From: Plantago ovata
Lineage: Eukaryota > Streptophyta > Magnoliopsida > Lamiales > Plantaginaceae
Length of the DNA: 64,000 bases
Assembly: GCA_028274465.1 (NCBI GenBank)
Contig: CM051456.1
Span: 120,978,880-121,042,879 of the forward strand
Reading direction: 5' to 3'
The position numbers were made by a program, and so were the translations under genes. How positions within the stretch are numbered: position 1 is the first letter of the stretch; the number at the start of each line of letters is the position of its first letter. Shown one piece after another: positions 40,265 through 51,308 of the stretch. The notes below the pieces were generated by a model that saw nothing but the letters and a program-made list of their open reading frames with translations, did not search any database and had not been told where the DNA came from.

Positions 40265-40300
40265 GGAATACGTATAGAATTCAGAAAAACAAATGAGTAG
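40265..40300. mobile_element. Right-end fragment of the 9.8-kb Stowaway family
   Basis: It reads AATGGAATACGTATAGAATT then CAGAAAAACAAATGAGTA, matching the right end of the MITE at 9758-9959. The left end is not present nearby, so this is a truncated copy. Confidence 0.6.
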
Positions 40301-41063
40301 TAATTTAGACGATTTTATGTTAGATAGTAGTATAACTTTTGTTTAGTTACTTATTTCCTTATTACATATTAAATGGCAAACTTATTATTAACTTTGTGTC
40401 ATACTTATTTTTTACCTAAACATGGCTAGTTTTAATTTTTAAACATGTCCTTATAACTAAATGAAGAGTAATATTTAGTTTGTAGTGATAGCATGAATCT
40501 TAATTTTAGAATAAGAAGTTGGCGAGAGGCTAGAGCTATTTGATTGGTTCTAGTTTCTTGCCCCAACTCCTATGAGGTGTATTTATGTTGTTTAACATGA
40601 ACAACAGAATCAAGAAGAACGTTGCGGCATTGCAGAAGATAGTGTAGCACAAATTCCACAAAAACAAACATGTCAAGGGGTTTATCATCATAAATAGACA
40701 ACGCGGGTAATAATATACCAAATTATCACCAAACAAAATTTCTATTTTTTCTATCAAAGTGTCTATGATAAATCCCCAACCATAAAGGTAAATAAACGGA
40801 GAAGGTAAATTAGCCACAAACCACACTAACATGGAAAGTGCAATCGCAAATCTCGTGAAAAGTCATTCATTCCCCTGATCAACACACCGAGCAAATAGGA
40901 GTTTCGAAACTACCCATTTTTGCTGCAGTTGGAGGAAATCAGAACAAGAGCAATGAGAGTGCAATCTCAAATTTTTCTGGAACGCACAAAGATCATGTAG
41001 AGGCGTCCATCAACCACATATATTCATATGAGATATGAGTAGCAAAGCGTGATAAATACTTAC

Positions 41064-41400
41064 CGCTAACACATCACCTGAACCCTATCTAAGATTTGAG
41101 AAAGATGGAGAGTGAGAATGAGTTGATTGTTGAGCCGCCATATATATATACACGATTGGAGGTTTTGCGTGTGTACAAGAGCCCGATTAGATTGGTTGAA
41201 TCAAAAAACCGGACTACCACCTACTACCAACTTTAATATTTATTATATTGTTTAATTTAAAACAGCCAAGACCTTTTTTGATTGATTTTTGAAAACAGAG
41301 CACCAGCCCGTAATTCACCCAATGTTGTCCACCCCAGAACAGAAGTGTATTGAGATGGGCCGTATAAGGGTCGGCCCATCATAGACGTGGCGTGGCCCAT
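41064..41400 (-). promoter_or_regulatory. Putative promoter and leader exon with TATA box and three site II elements
   Basis: On the minus strand a TATATATATATGG run lies at 41138-41153, followed by a leader exon that ends at 41064 with GTAAGT. Upstream are three TGGGCC motifs (41356-41361, and in the other orientation 41373-41378 and 41394-41399). Site II elements are bound by TCP factors and are frequent in promoters of housekeeping plant genes. They could also serve the divergent receptor kinase gene to the right. Confidence 0.45.
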
Positions 41401-42041
41401 CATCATCCTTGTGTTTTTATTTTTCGTTTAGCTTTGATATATGGTTATTTATGGCATTGGCTCGCTAATCTAATCTGCAAGTATATATGATAAATTGATT
41501 CCAAGAACAAGACCTGATGCGCATATTCGTCTCGTACGTAGGCAAGGTGTTTGATGTTTTGCCTGATTGAATCGTATGTCAGTATTTCCATTATTCTCTT
41601 TGTTAGCTTCCAATATCCCTAGCATATTCCTTTCTGATACTTGAGTTTGTCAATGGAATTGATGAGATGGTTCAAAAGTAAACGCTTTCAACAAAATATT
41701 ACTACTGTACTTGCTATAAGTGTTGATGATTGAATTGCGTGCTTGACATGTTGAGCGTATCTATCTGTATAGTTAATGCCTCTTTGTCTTTGATGTATGC
41801 CTCACTGAAATTCATGAACCCCATTTGATATCTTGCTTCATTAATTAATGTGCCTGATGATGCTTTCTCTGTGCTCACCAATCATTTTCATTCAGTTTTG
41901 AAAGAGACCAATTGTTAGATAAGAAAATAAAAACGGCTAGGAGGATGAAAATGATGGTGCACAAGTGGAGAAAGACAAGAGTTGTTCCATGTTTTAGAAA
42001 CAGTTCCTTTTCTAGATACGCTCTCCTGATTTTCCTTCCAC

Positions 42042-44621
42042 ATGTCTTATGCTATGTTGCTGCTGTTGCTCAATCTTTTCTCCTTTTTAATCCTTGGATC
42101 AGGGATTCCGTTCACGGAATTTGCATACCCGAATTTCACAGCTTCACGTTTCAAATACATAGATACTTATGGGAGCTTCTTGTTCTCTCGTAACGGTACA
42201 TTTAGAGCAGCCATGTTCAATCCAGACGCCCAACAAGTTCGATTCTACTTGTGTGTTCTCCACTCGGCATCCAACACTGTTATCTGGTCTGCTAACAGGG
42301 ATTCGCCTGTCCCATTGGCAGGTTTCATGAATTTTACTACGAATGGCATGAGTGTAGCTGAGGAAGATGGGACTTTAGCATGGTCTACTCCACCATTCCG
42401 TGCGTTGGTGTCGGCGCTACACCTTACAGAGTCTGGGAATCTTGTCTTGCTTGATCAATCCAATTCAACCCTGTGGGAGAGCTTTCGTTACCCCACTGAT
42501 ACGATTGTGATTGGACAGCAATTGCCTGTTGGAGTGACGCTCTTTGGTGCAGTCTCCGGTGGTGATCTATCCAGAGGTGATTATGGGTTATTGCTAAGCG
42601 GATCGGATGCTGTTTTGCAGTGGCAGGGATTACCATACTGGAAACTCTCTATGCAGACTGTGGCTTATTCGAATTCAAATTTTGCAGCGGAGTATTTGCA
42701 GATTAACCAAACCGGCCTCTATCTTTTCGGACAGAATGGATCGACGGTCGTAATTCAAGTAAGCTTGCCTTCTTCCGAGTTTCGAACAGCCAAAGTGGAT
42801 GAATCTGGTCAGTTTGTCATTACTAGCTTCTCTGGAGCCACCAGGAGGGATGATTTCGTTATGCCTATTGATGAATGCCGAATCCCATATATTTGTGGAA
42901 AAATTGGGCTATGTATAGCTGGTAATTCTTTAAATAAGCCAGTATGCTCCTGCCCGTCGGGACTCCATATGGCTTCTGTTAAGAGTTGTGTTCCTTCTGA
43001 TCATTCTCACTTTTTGGCTGGTTCTTGCAATTCCACCACAAACGGCAGCCAGGTGAATTCTTCAAATGTTTCTTACTTGCAACTAGGCCATTCAGTGGAC
43101 TACTTTGCGATTGACTTCATGAAACCTGCCACTTACAGTGTTAATTTATCAATCTGTCAAAATCTTTGCACGAATAATTGCAGTTGCTTTGGTATTTTCT
43201 ATGATAACTCCTCTGGTTCTTGTTACATGATTGAGAATGAGCTTGGATCAGTTATGCAAACAACTAGAAGCAGTAATCAACTTGGATTTGTTAAAGCTGT
43301 TCTTAGAGCATCACCGGCTGATTCTGGCGATAATAAGATTGACGCGGTGGGCTTTCCCATTGTTGCTGTGGTTCTATTACCATTAAGTGGCCTCCTCCTT
43401 ATTTTTGTAATTGGAATTGTGCTGTGTAAAAAGTATAGTCTCTCAGACATCCGAAACTTAAAGTCAAACTACTCTAACTTTCGGTTTTCTGGTGCTTTTT
43501 CAATCCCTGGATTACCCTTAAGATTCGACTACACAGAGCTCGAATCAGCGACTAATAAGTTCGACACTAAGATTGGAGCAGGTGGATTTGGTACTGTATA
43601 CAAAGGTATTCTTCCTGATAACACCCTTGTTGCTGTGAAAAAGATTAACAACCTTGGTGTTCGTGGTAGAAAAGATTTTTGCACTGAGATTGCTGTTATT
43701 GGAAGCATCCATCACATAAACTTGGTGAAGTTAAAAGGCTTCTGTGCTGAAGGGGGACAATTGCTGCTGGTTTACGAGTACATGGACTGTGGATCGCTTG
43801 ATAAAACCCTCTTTCGCAAGGGGCAGGGGCCGGTTTTGGAATGGCAAGAGCGGGTCGAAATAGCACTTGGCTCAGCTCGTGGGCTTGCATATTTGCACAC
43901 TGGGTGTGACCAAAAGATTATCCACTGTGATGTAAAGCCAGAGAACATTCTTCTGCAGGATCATTTCCAGGCGAAGATATCCGACTTTGGGCTCTTGAAA
44001 CTCCTGACGCGTGAACAGTCCAGTCATATCACGACCATGAGAGGGACACGGGGGTATCTCGCTCCTGAATGGCTTACGAGCTCTGCTGTATCTGACAAAA
44101 CCGATGTTTATAGCTTCGGAATGGTGTTGCTTGAAATTGTAAGTGGGAGGAAAAATTGTGTGTCACAGACCGACGGTCATGCAAATAGTAACTTGACAAT
44201 TTCATTGGCTCTGGAGCTCGTCTACTTCCCGTTATATGCACTAGAAATGCATGAGCAAGGGAAGTATTTGGAACTTGTGGATGCAAGATTGAAGGATAGA
44301 GTGAATAGTGAAGATGTCGAGAAAATGGTACGAATAGCATTATGTTGTGTACACGAGGAACCGGGACTTAGGCCAAGTATGGCAAGCGTTGTGGGGATGC
44401 TGGAGGGAACTGTACCTTTAATGACTCCTCGACTCGAATCGTTGAACTTTTTGCGGTTTTATGGGCGTAGGTTCACCGATGCTCCTATAATTGAAGGGGG
44501 AGGGGAATTGGATAATATTATGCTGTTTCCAGATGCAAATGCTTCTCATGTTTGCACTAGAAGTGGTTCTGATGCAGGTTATTCTTATATCTCATCTGAG
44601 CAAGTATCCGGACCAAGATAG
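42042..44621 (+). CDS. G-type lectin S-receptor-like Ser/Thr protein kinase
   Basis: Intronless, 859 aa. A plasma-membrane receptor kinase: hydrophobic signal peptide (1 to about 20), bulb-type lectin domain (about 45-160, with VIWSANRDSPV and ESGNLVLL), an EGF-like Cys cluster (CRIPYICGKIGLC, CSCPSGL, about 279-305), and a PAN-like Cys-rich segment (CQNLCTNNCSCF, about 371-382). A transmembrane helix follows at about 437-460. The kinase domain runs from about 500 to 785 and has every catalytic motif: GAGGFGTVYKG loop, VAVKKI lysine, HCDVKPEN (catalytic Asp) and DFGLLKLL, plus GTRGYLAPEW, so it should be active. The RD-lacking HCD form is common in this class. The ligand is unknown; relatives act in stress and defence signalling. 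The next ATG upstream is in another frame, so 42042 is the likely start. Confidence 0.93.
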   Translation: MSYAMLLLLLNLFSFLILGSGIPFTEFAYPNFTASRFKYIDTYGSFLFSRNGTFRAAMFNPDAQQVRFYLCVLHSASNTVIWSANRDSPVPLAGFMNFTTNGMSVAEEDGTLAWSTPPFRALVSALHLTESGNLVLLDQSNSTLWESFRYPTDTIVIGQQLPVGVTLFGAVSGGDLSRGDYGLLLSGSDAVLQWQGLPYWKLSMQTVAYSNSNFAAEYLQINQTGLYLFGQNGSTVVIQVSLPSSEFRTAKVDESGQFVITSFSGATRRDDFVMPIDECRIPYICGKIGLCIAGNSLNKPVCSCPSGLHMASVKSCVPSDHSHFLAGSCNSTTNGSQVNSSNVSYLQLGHSVDYFAIDFMKPATYSVNLSICQNLCTNNCSCFGIFYDNSSGSCYMIENELGSVMQTTRSSNQLGFVKAVLRASPADSGDNKIDAVGFPIVAVVLLPLSGLLLIFVIGIVLCKKYSLSDIRNLKSNYSNFRFSGAFSIPGLPLRFDYTELESATNKFDTKIGAGGFGTVYKGILPDNTLVAVKKINNLGVRGRKDFCTEIAVIGSIHHINLVKLKGFCAEGGQLLLVYEYMDCGSLDKTLFRKGQGPVLEWQERVEIALGSARGLAYLHTGCDQKIIHCDVKPENILLQDHFQAKISDFGLLKLLTREQSSHITTMRGTRGYLAPEWLTSSAVSDKTDVYSFGMVLLEIVSGRKNCVSQTDGHANSNLTISLALELVYFPLYALEMHEQGKYLELVDARLKDRVNSEDVEKMVRIALCCVHEEPGLRPSMASVVGMLEGTVPLMTPRLESLNFLRFYGRRFTDAPIIEGGGELDNIMLFPDANASHVCTRSGSDAGYSYISSEQVSGPR

Positions 44622-45122
44622 CTCGCACTGCCTGTTCTGATGAATGGCCTCGTCACGTGTCCTCAGAAATTGTCGATTCTAGAACGAAGCTGAATGTAGA
44701 GGACACTTGTCAATCCACTAGTGGTTTGGGTACCTGAATTGCGTCACATTATTGTTGTATATAGCATAGAGGATCCGCGTTATCAGAAACGCTCATTTAC
44801 ATATCCTTGTTTTGTTCAGTTTGGCTAAATGCTCTGGTGTATGTGAATCAGCTCCTTAGGCTGTTGTGTTATATGTAAGTTTATTTTGGAAGAAACATGT
44901 TAAATAAATTTGTTTCCTTTTTTCTTGGCCATTGCTTTCATTGCCTAAAAATTTGAGTAACATGTGATGGACGTTCAGTAAGTGGTTATTTCTGTTTTTT
45001 CTGTTTGATCACAAACAGAATGCATATATTTAGCAAATCAAACACACTATCGCTTGACCGAATAATACACATTTTAAGAACTCATTAGAAAGGATTCCAT
45101 AAATTGTTCAAAACAAACAGAA
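44622..45122. other. Short intergenic region, receptor kinase to FLS-like gene
   Basis: About 500 bp holding the 3' UTR of the kinase gene and the whole promoter of the next gene. No element was recognised. Confidence 0.4.
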
Positions 45123-46386
45123 ATGGCTAGCGTACAGGTTCTGGCTTCTGAATCCAGTGAAGACATACCACAGGAATTCATCCGGACGGAGGACGAACAG
45201 CCCCGATTCACAACGTTCAAGGGACAGGCGCCACAAATTCCAGTCTTGGATTTTGGGCTGGACGATAAACAGGTTCAATCCGCCGTGTATGATGCAAGTT
45301 GTGAATGGGGATTCTTCCAAATTGTGAACCATGGCATACCAGTTGAGGTTACTGAGAATTTTCAAAGAGTTGGAAGGCAGTTTTTCGACCTCCCGCTAGA
45401 AGAGAAAGAGAAGTATGCCAAGGATCCGAACAGCAAGAGCGTTGAAGGGTACGGAACTAAGCTGCAGAAGGATCCGCAAGGAAAGAAAGGTTGGGTTGAT
45501 CATTTGTTCAACAAGATATGGCCTCCTTCTGCCATTGATGATCGGTTTTGGCCGAAAAATCCATCTGATTATAGGTATTCCACTAAATCCAGGTCTATTT
45601 GAAAATGAGTTATTTTATATGCATAAATATTAATTTTCTCAAGTAATGTGACTGATACGTTCTACATGAGCATCTCCCCACCATATAACTCTAATTGATT
45701 TTATAATCATAATTCATGGTGAATGTAGGGATGCTACGGAAGAGTACGCGAGAAATCTGCACAGCGTAACGAACAAGCTGTTAGGATACCTGTCACAGGG
45801 GCTAGGCCTGCCAGAAGATGAGATAAAAAACTGCATTGGCGGTGAGGAGCTGGTGTACAACCTGAAGATAAACTATTATCCTCCATGCCCCCGCCCTGAC
45901 TTGGCTCTAGGCGTGCCTGCTCATTCGGACATGTCAGCTATAACTATTCTAGTACCAAATGATGTGCCAGGGCTACAAGCCTGTCAAGATGGGAATTGGT
46001 ATGATGTTAGCTACATTCCTGATGCTTTAGTCATCCACATTGGTGACCAACTTGAGGTACTCTATTCTGATCCATTCTTGATCATGTTATGGATGTGCAG
46101 AAACTGGACACTACTAACTTGTTTTGATATAGCATAGGATTCGTGATAATTCGGGTTCTCGTTTTTTCTGTAGATTTTGAGCAATGGGAAATTCAAAAGT
46201 GTAATACACAGAAGTACAGTTAACAAGGAGAAAACAAGAATGTCATGGCCAGTATTCATGGAGCCACCTCCACAATTTGAAGTTGGGCCACATCCTAAGC
46301 TTGTTAGTGATGAAAATCCAGCCAAGTTCAAGACCAAAAAATTCTGTGATTATGCTTATTGTAAGCTCAACAAGATTCCTCAGTAG
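45123..46386 (+). CDS. 2-oxoglutarate/Fe(II) dioxygenase, flavonol synthase-like
   Basis: Exons 45123-45574, 45729-46056 and 46174-46386 give 330 aa. It has the FLS exon layout (last two exons 328 and 213 bp, the same as the true FLS at 49223). Motifs: [13 protein letters not shown] near the N-terminus (the FLS-type PxxxIRxxxEQP), [41 protein letters not shown], iron ligands HSD (about 216-218) and VIHRS (about His272), and the 2OG-binding Arg-x-Ser in RMSWPVF. The protein is clearly diverged from the neighbouring FLS (HSD instead of [19 protein letters not shown]). It may be a flavonol synthase paralog with its own substrate, or act on another flavonoid or related phenolic. Active-site residues are present. 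Confidence 0.88.
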
Positions 46387-47270
46387 ACAGTACTTAGCAT
46401 TATTAATTAGCATACTAAGTAGATATTAGAGTAAACAAGCATGCACAATGTTACCACACATTAATTATGTAACAAGAATTTCCAAGTTTATCATTATTAG
46501 TTTTTATTATTCGGTTTCTGAAGGACATTTTATATGTCTAGCTAGCTTGCCTAACAGTTTTAATATACACCAAACTCCTATACGTGCTAGAGCGAACTAA
46601 TGAATCAATCACATTATCATTTGATTCTTCCTTATTATTAAGGTGACTAATGAATAATGATCGACTACTATTCATATTATCAGTTCAATTTGACAAACAT
46701 ACATAATATATGATCTTATCATTAGAGCGTAATCTGAATCGGGCGTATTGCATTTAATTGCTCACAAGTTAATTAACCCGTCGAGTACTCGACAGGGCAT
46801 AAAAAAGTTGTACGCACACTTGTTATTATATCAATTTGATTATGTGGAATAACAAATAAAGAAAGATATCGTTCATATGTGTATTGTTACACAATTGTTT
46901 ATCTCTTTATCTTGGTCTATGTTTCTCATAAGCATTACCACTCACCAACTCTTAACTGGAACATATTATATAGTATCAAAAAACTTAATAGGATGCATTT
47001 TTTTCATTGTAAAATTAGAATTTCATATGTTAATTTAATATCTCTCCATTATCATTTTCATTGGGATTTTGTACTATTATCGACCTCCAATAACCATTGG
47101 TGCTATGCTATTTTCGATATGAATGTCTTTCCTTTGCCATATGAACATGGTCATATAATACTCCGTCTTTACCATAGAAAAATGTTGAATTTACAAACTA
47201 CTTAACATGATGTAATTTTTCATCTTCAAACTTACACGTACATGCATAGTATTCATATGTGTCATAATCA
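46387..47270. other. Intergenic DNA, no gene recognised
   Basis: 3' UTR of the FLS-like gene, then AT-rich sequence. A fragment around 47118-47150 (ATATGAATGTCTTTCCTTTG) resembles part of the 294-bp repeat that follows. Confidence 0.35.
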
Positions 47271-47280
47271 AGACTGAGTG

Positions 47281-48000
47281 TAATGTCATCCACATGAATG
47301 TATTTCATTTTCCCCGTGACCATGAACTTGTCATAGATCCTATATCACATTCGCTCTATTTTTCTCAAATTAAATGGGTTCCAATATTGGAGTTCAATAG
47401 TCATTCAACAAAACCCCTAATATGTTGCATTTCAAAATAGGATAAGCAAGGATACACTTATTATAGATAGATGCCTACAGGGTAGTCCCATCTATTGTGA
47501 TTGTTATTGTAAATTATCACATGAGTACACCAATCGAACACATCCAATATTTCAGCATAATTAATACTCAATATAATGTCATCCACATGAATGACTTTCA
47601 TTTGCCCCGTGATCATGAACTTGCTTTAGCTCCTATATCACGTTCACCCTATTTTCCTCAAATGCGTTCCAATATTGGATTTCAATTCTCATTCAGCAAA
47701 ACCCTTAATCTCTTGAATTTCAAAAGAGGATAAAGCCAGTATACATATTATGGATAGCTACATTTTAGTCCCATCAAATGCAATTATTATTTTAATCATT
47801 ATGGAACACAAGCAAACCCACCACTATTATAAATTATTTCAGCATAATAATTAAGACTGATCGAGTATAATGTCATCCACATGAATGTCTTTCATTTGCC
47901 CCGTGACCATGAACTTGCCATAGATCCTATATTCACATTCACTCTATTTTTCTCAAATGCGTTCAAATATTGGATTTAATAGTCATTCAATAAAACTCGT
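47281..48000. repeat. Tandem array of a ~294-bp unit, about 2.5 copies
   Basis: The words TAATGTCATCCACATGAATG start at 47281, 47574 and 47868, and each is followed by TTTCATTT, CCCCGTGA, CATGAAC and CCAATATTGGA-like words at matching distances. Spacing is 293 and 294 bp. Units differ by scattered substitutions and short indels, so the array is not new. It encodes no obvious protein (an ORF at 47497-47733 just crosses a unit border). Confidence 0.8.
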
Positions 48001-49140
48001 ACAACATATTTGAATTTGGACTATAGAGGCCTCTTGACGTCTATAATTGACCTTACATTTGAGTTTCAATTATAGAGGCCTCAGTAACAGTTCACGTTTT
48101 GAGAGACCTCTCGTTTTTTTCCTCTCATTTTTCCCTCTCTTGAGGTTTCACTTTCTGTCTTCCAATCAATAATCAACATCTCATATTTTCACTCATAATA
48201 TTCGAATAAAATCTATTTTATTCGAATTTATGTACTTTATGTACTTTATTGTAATACGTTGCCAATTTTGATACTTTTTCAATTCAACGATAAAAAATTA
48301 AATAATTCAAGTTTGGTAATCACACACCTGACATATCGAAAATAGCGAATAAAATAAGAAAAAAAATTGCAAAAAAAAAAAGAAGGAAAGATTGACGGGT
48401 GCTATGTACATTTTTGGTACTTTGGAGTACCAAACCGGAATTTTAAAGCATGTATAATACATGCCAATTTTTCCATTGTCTTGAGAATTTTGGTTCGTCA
48501 AGTGTTAGTTAATTATATGTCTAGAATCTCAGAACTCGTTTTGATTTCCTTGTGAATTAACAAATGAGTTTTTTCTTTTTTTTTTTCCTTCTTTGATCGT
48601 AGACTTGGGTGAGATTTTAATTTTTGGTTTGGATTCTACTTTTAGTTTTGAATTTATTTTTTAGGTGAGGGAAGGGATTGACTATATTTAGGAATGTAGA
48701 ATTTAGGGTTGAATAAAATAGTTTAGTTCAAATAAAAAAATTAAAATAAATAATAATTACTTTAGATAGGGAATTAAATTGAATTTTTTATTCAAATAAT
48801 TGAGAAAATGCCACGTGGATTGGAGCATTCTGATTGGATGATATTTTTAGAATGGGAATTATGATTTTATATATTATATAGATAGATAAATTGTACAATG
48901 CGTTTCTTGGCCAAATGGTGAAACTTGTAGTTCATAATGCTAATTAATCTGAGAACATGCTACAGAAAGCATACCAAACAACCTACTCTATTATGTTGAT
49001 GGGTGACGACAGTTTACATATATAGACAAACAAAGATGAGCTAAATTTGAGGATAGCTGCATATACATGACCAAGAAAATAGAGAACCAGACAAAGAGTG
49101 ATGAACTTCCTATCACCACAGCCCCTACCTGCCAAATGTA
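48001..49140. other. Intergenic DNA upstream of FLS
   Basis: AT-rich sequence with two AGAGGCCTC words at 48028 and 48077 (TATAGAGGCCTC). From about 48950 it becomes similar to 54711 onwards and belongs to the duplicated FLS block. Confidence 0.4.
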
Positions 49141-49143
49141 TTA

Positions 49144-49157
49144 AAACGTCACCTACC
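49144..49157 (+). promoter_or_regulatory. ACE-like and MYB elements of the FLS promoter
   Basis: Just upstream of FLS the sequence reads ACGTCACCTACC: an ACGT core next to an ACCTACC element. Paired ACGT and MYB-recognition elements form the light-responsive unit described for flavonol pathway genes. In the duplicate the same place (54909-54919) reads ATATCACCTACC, keeping the MYB site but losing the ACGT core. Confidence 0.5.
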
Positions 49158-49222
49158 TAGCTATATTAGTAACCATGACCACTGGGAAAAATGACACTGA
49201 AAATTAATTAGACAGAGAAAAA

Positions 49223-50485
49223 ATGGAGGGAGAGAGAGTTCAGTCAATTGCTTCCTTATCTAAGGAAGTGAACACAATCCCATCTGCTTATATCCGGTCC
49301 GAAAACGAGCAGCCAGCCGCGACAACATTACATGGGGTGGTTCTTGAGGTGCCGGTTATAAATCTTGGTGACGGCGTGGATGAGAAAAAGCTCGTTGGTT
49401 TGATATCGGAGGCGAGTCAGGATTGGGGTATTTTTCAAGTTGTGAACCATGGGATTTCAAATGAGTTGATATCCAAGCTGCAGGAAGTTGGTAGAGAGTT
49501 TTTTGAGTTGCCTGTTGAGGAGAAAGAGTTGATTGCTAAGACAAAAGAGTCTGGAATTGAAGGGTATGGGACTAGTTTGCAGAAAGAAGTTGAAGGCAAG
49601 AAAGGCTGGGTTGATCATTTGTTTCATAAGTTATGGCCACCTTGTGCAGTTAACTACAAGTTTTGGCCTAGTAATCCACCATCTTACAGGTCAGTTTTTC
49701 ACCATTTTATTATCATATAATAAGTTTTTCATAATTCTAAACACTGTGTGTATGAAAAATTGAACATAGACCTGGTCTGTTAAGTATTTTACTCCCTAAA
49801 TCTCCTTATTCAGATTCAAATTTTTCCTACTCCTTTGCTCATGAATCTGACTTTTTTAATAGAGAAGTAAATGAGGAGTATGCGTGTAAGATCCGAGAAG
49901 TATCAGACAAGTTGTTTAAGTTGTTATCGATAGGGCTAGGACTTGAAGGGCACGAAATCAAGGCATCTATGGGCGGCGATGACGCCATATTTCTAATGAA
50001 GATCAACTACTATCCACCGTGTCCCCGCCCCGATCTGGCCCTAGGGGTGGTGGCACACACAGACATGTCCATTCTCACTATTCTGGTGCCAAATGAGGTG
50101 CAAGGGCTGCAAGTGTTTAGAGACAATCACTGGTATGATGTCAAGTACATTCCTAATGCTCTCATCGTACACATTGGTGATCAATTGGAGGTAAAACAAT
50201 TCATATTTACCAACATTCTTTATTTTTTATTTTTTTAATCTTCTTATTGAATTATATCTTTCTAACTGATAGATACTAAGCAATGGGAAGTACAAGGCTG
50301 TATACCACAGGACAACAGTGAACAAGGACAAGACCAGAATGTCCTGGCCAGTGTTTGTGGAGCCACCACCAGAGTTTGAAATTGGACCAATTCCTAAACT
50401 TGTTAGTGGTGAAACCTTATCAAAGTACAAAACCAAGAAGTACAAGGACTATGTCTACTGTAAGCTTAATAAGCTTCCTCAGTGA
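49223..50485 (+). CDS. FLS: Flavonol synthase
   Basis: FLS is a cytosolic 2OG/Fe(II) dioxygenase that turns dihydroflavonols into flavonols. Exons 49223-49689, 49863-50190 and 50273-50485 give 335 aa, the normal length. All hallmarks are present: [12 protein letters not shown] start, [12 protein letters not shown] (PxxxIRxxxEQP), [23 protein letters not shown] (His and Phe of the flavonoid pocket), [17 protein letters not shown] (Lys), [21 protein letters not shown] (iron ligands at about 221/223), [20 protein letters not shown] (His about 277, Arg-x-Ser) and [16 protein letters not shown], ending YCKLNKLPQ. The start is the first ATG after the promoter elements. The gene is intact, in contrast to its duplicate at 55004. 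Confidence 0.95.
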
Positions 50486-51308
50486 TGAACTCATCAAACT
50501 GGATGGATCTGCCCTTTACTGTCAGAATTTACTGTTTGCCTGCAATAAAACTATGATCTGTATTTTATATATTACTGAAAAGTGAGTACTAATGATTTAG
50601 CAATGTCTACTACACACATCGGATTGATCTATATATGCTTCATTGTATTGCTGTTTATGTTGGGTATTTTACCCTGCAAGTAAATACGCTCCCCGAAATT
50701 CCAAAATTTGAAAAAAAAAAAAAAAAAAAAAAAAAACCGCGGGGACATGGTAACAAAAACACACTATAGATATGGACCTTTGTGGAGGATTGTGTAACAA
50801 CAGAGTTGATAAATAACAGGTAGAGTAAGCAAGAAAGCAAATGATAGTAGAAAAGAATGGACCTTTGTGGAGGATTGAGTAGTCAAAGCAGCAGTGAGCA
50901 GTACAGGCATAAGCTAAATTATAAATTGAAGACAGAGTTAAGTAAAGAGAATACATCAATATATATACCACGCAATAACACGCTACGCGTGTTACTCAAT
51001 CTCGTGTGTGTGTGTGTGAGCGCGCGCGCAAGTAAACAACGTTAAAATTAATGCAATGTACAACACATGTAACAAGACCAGGCTTCTAAAACAATCCTCT
51101 AAGGAACATGCTTCTAAACAACATTTCTCTAAATAGTAAATACCATGACCAAACACCTCGAAAATAAGTAGTAACATAAAAACACGTAACAAGAGCAAGC
51201 AGCAACAAAAATAACATTGAATTGGAACATAAAATGTTGCTCAAAGCCTCAAAAGTAATATTTTTATTTCAAATATCAATGTTTAACCAACATGTCGTTC
51301 TGCTCTGT
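50486..51308. repeat. Low-complexity region between FLS and the ATPase gene
   Basis: Holds the FLS 3' UTR, a 26-base A-run at 50711-50736, a direct repeat of ATGGACCTTTGTGGAGGATT at 50773 and 50857, and a (GT)n/(GC)n run at 51004-51030. The ATPase 3' UTR lies near 51309. Nothing coding was recognised. Confidence 0.6.

Larger units (their letters stand above)
39020..41060 (-). other. Presumed long leader intron of the 50-aa gene
   Basis: If the leader exon at 41064 splices to an acceptor near 39050, about 2 kb of intron lies between. It holds one dispersed repeat (39890-40250) and a MITE end (40265-40300). A 98-codon minus ORF at 40536-40832 has no recognisable features. Confidence 0.35.
48951..50571 (+). 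repeat. Duplicated FLS block, copy 1
   Basis: The segment from about 48951 (GAACATGCTACAGAAAGCAT) to about 50571 aligns with 54711-56336, including promoter, both introns and 3' UTR. Intron lengths are the same in both copies. Copy distance is about 5.78 kb, with the P-type ATPase gene between. Confidence 0.9.

Noticed and set aside
41912-42193. ORF in another frame at the receptor kinase start
   Set aside because: It overlaps the signal-peptide region in a different frame; the 859-codon frame is the real gene.
47497-47733. 78-codon ORF in the 294-bp tandem repeat
   Set aside because: The frame is not kept in the next unit, so it is not coding.
47281-48000. CRISPR-like spaced repeats
   Set aside because: The repeat unit is ~294 bp, diverged, and lies in a plant nuclear genome; it is a tandem repeat.
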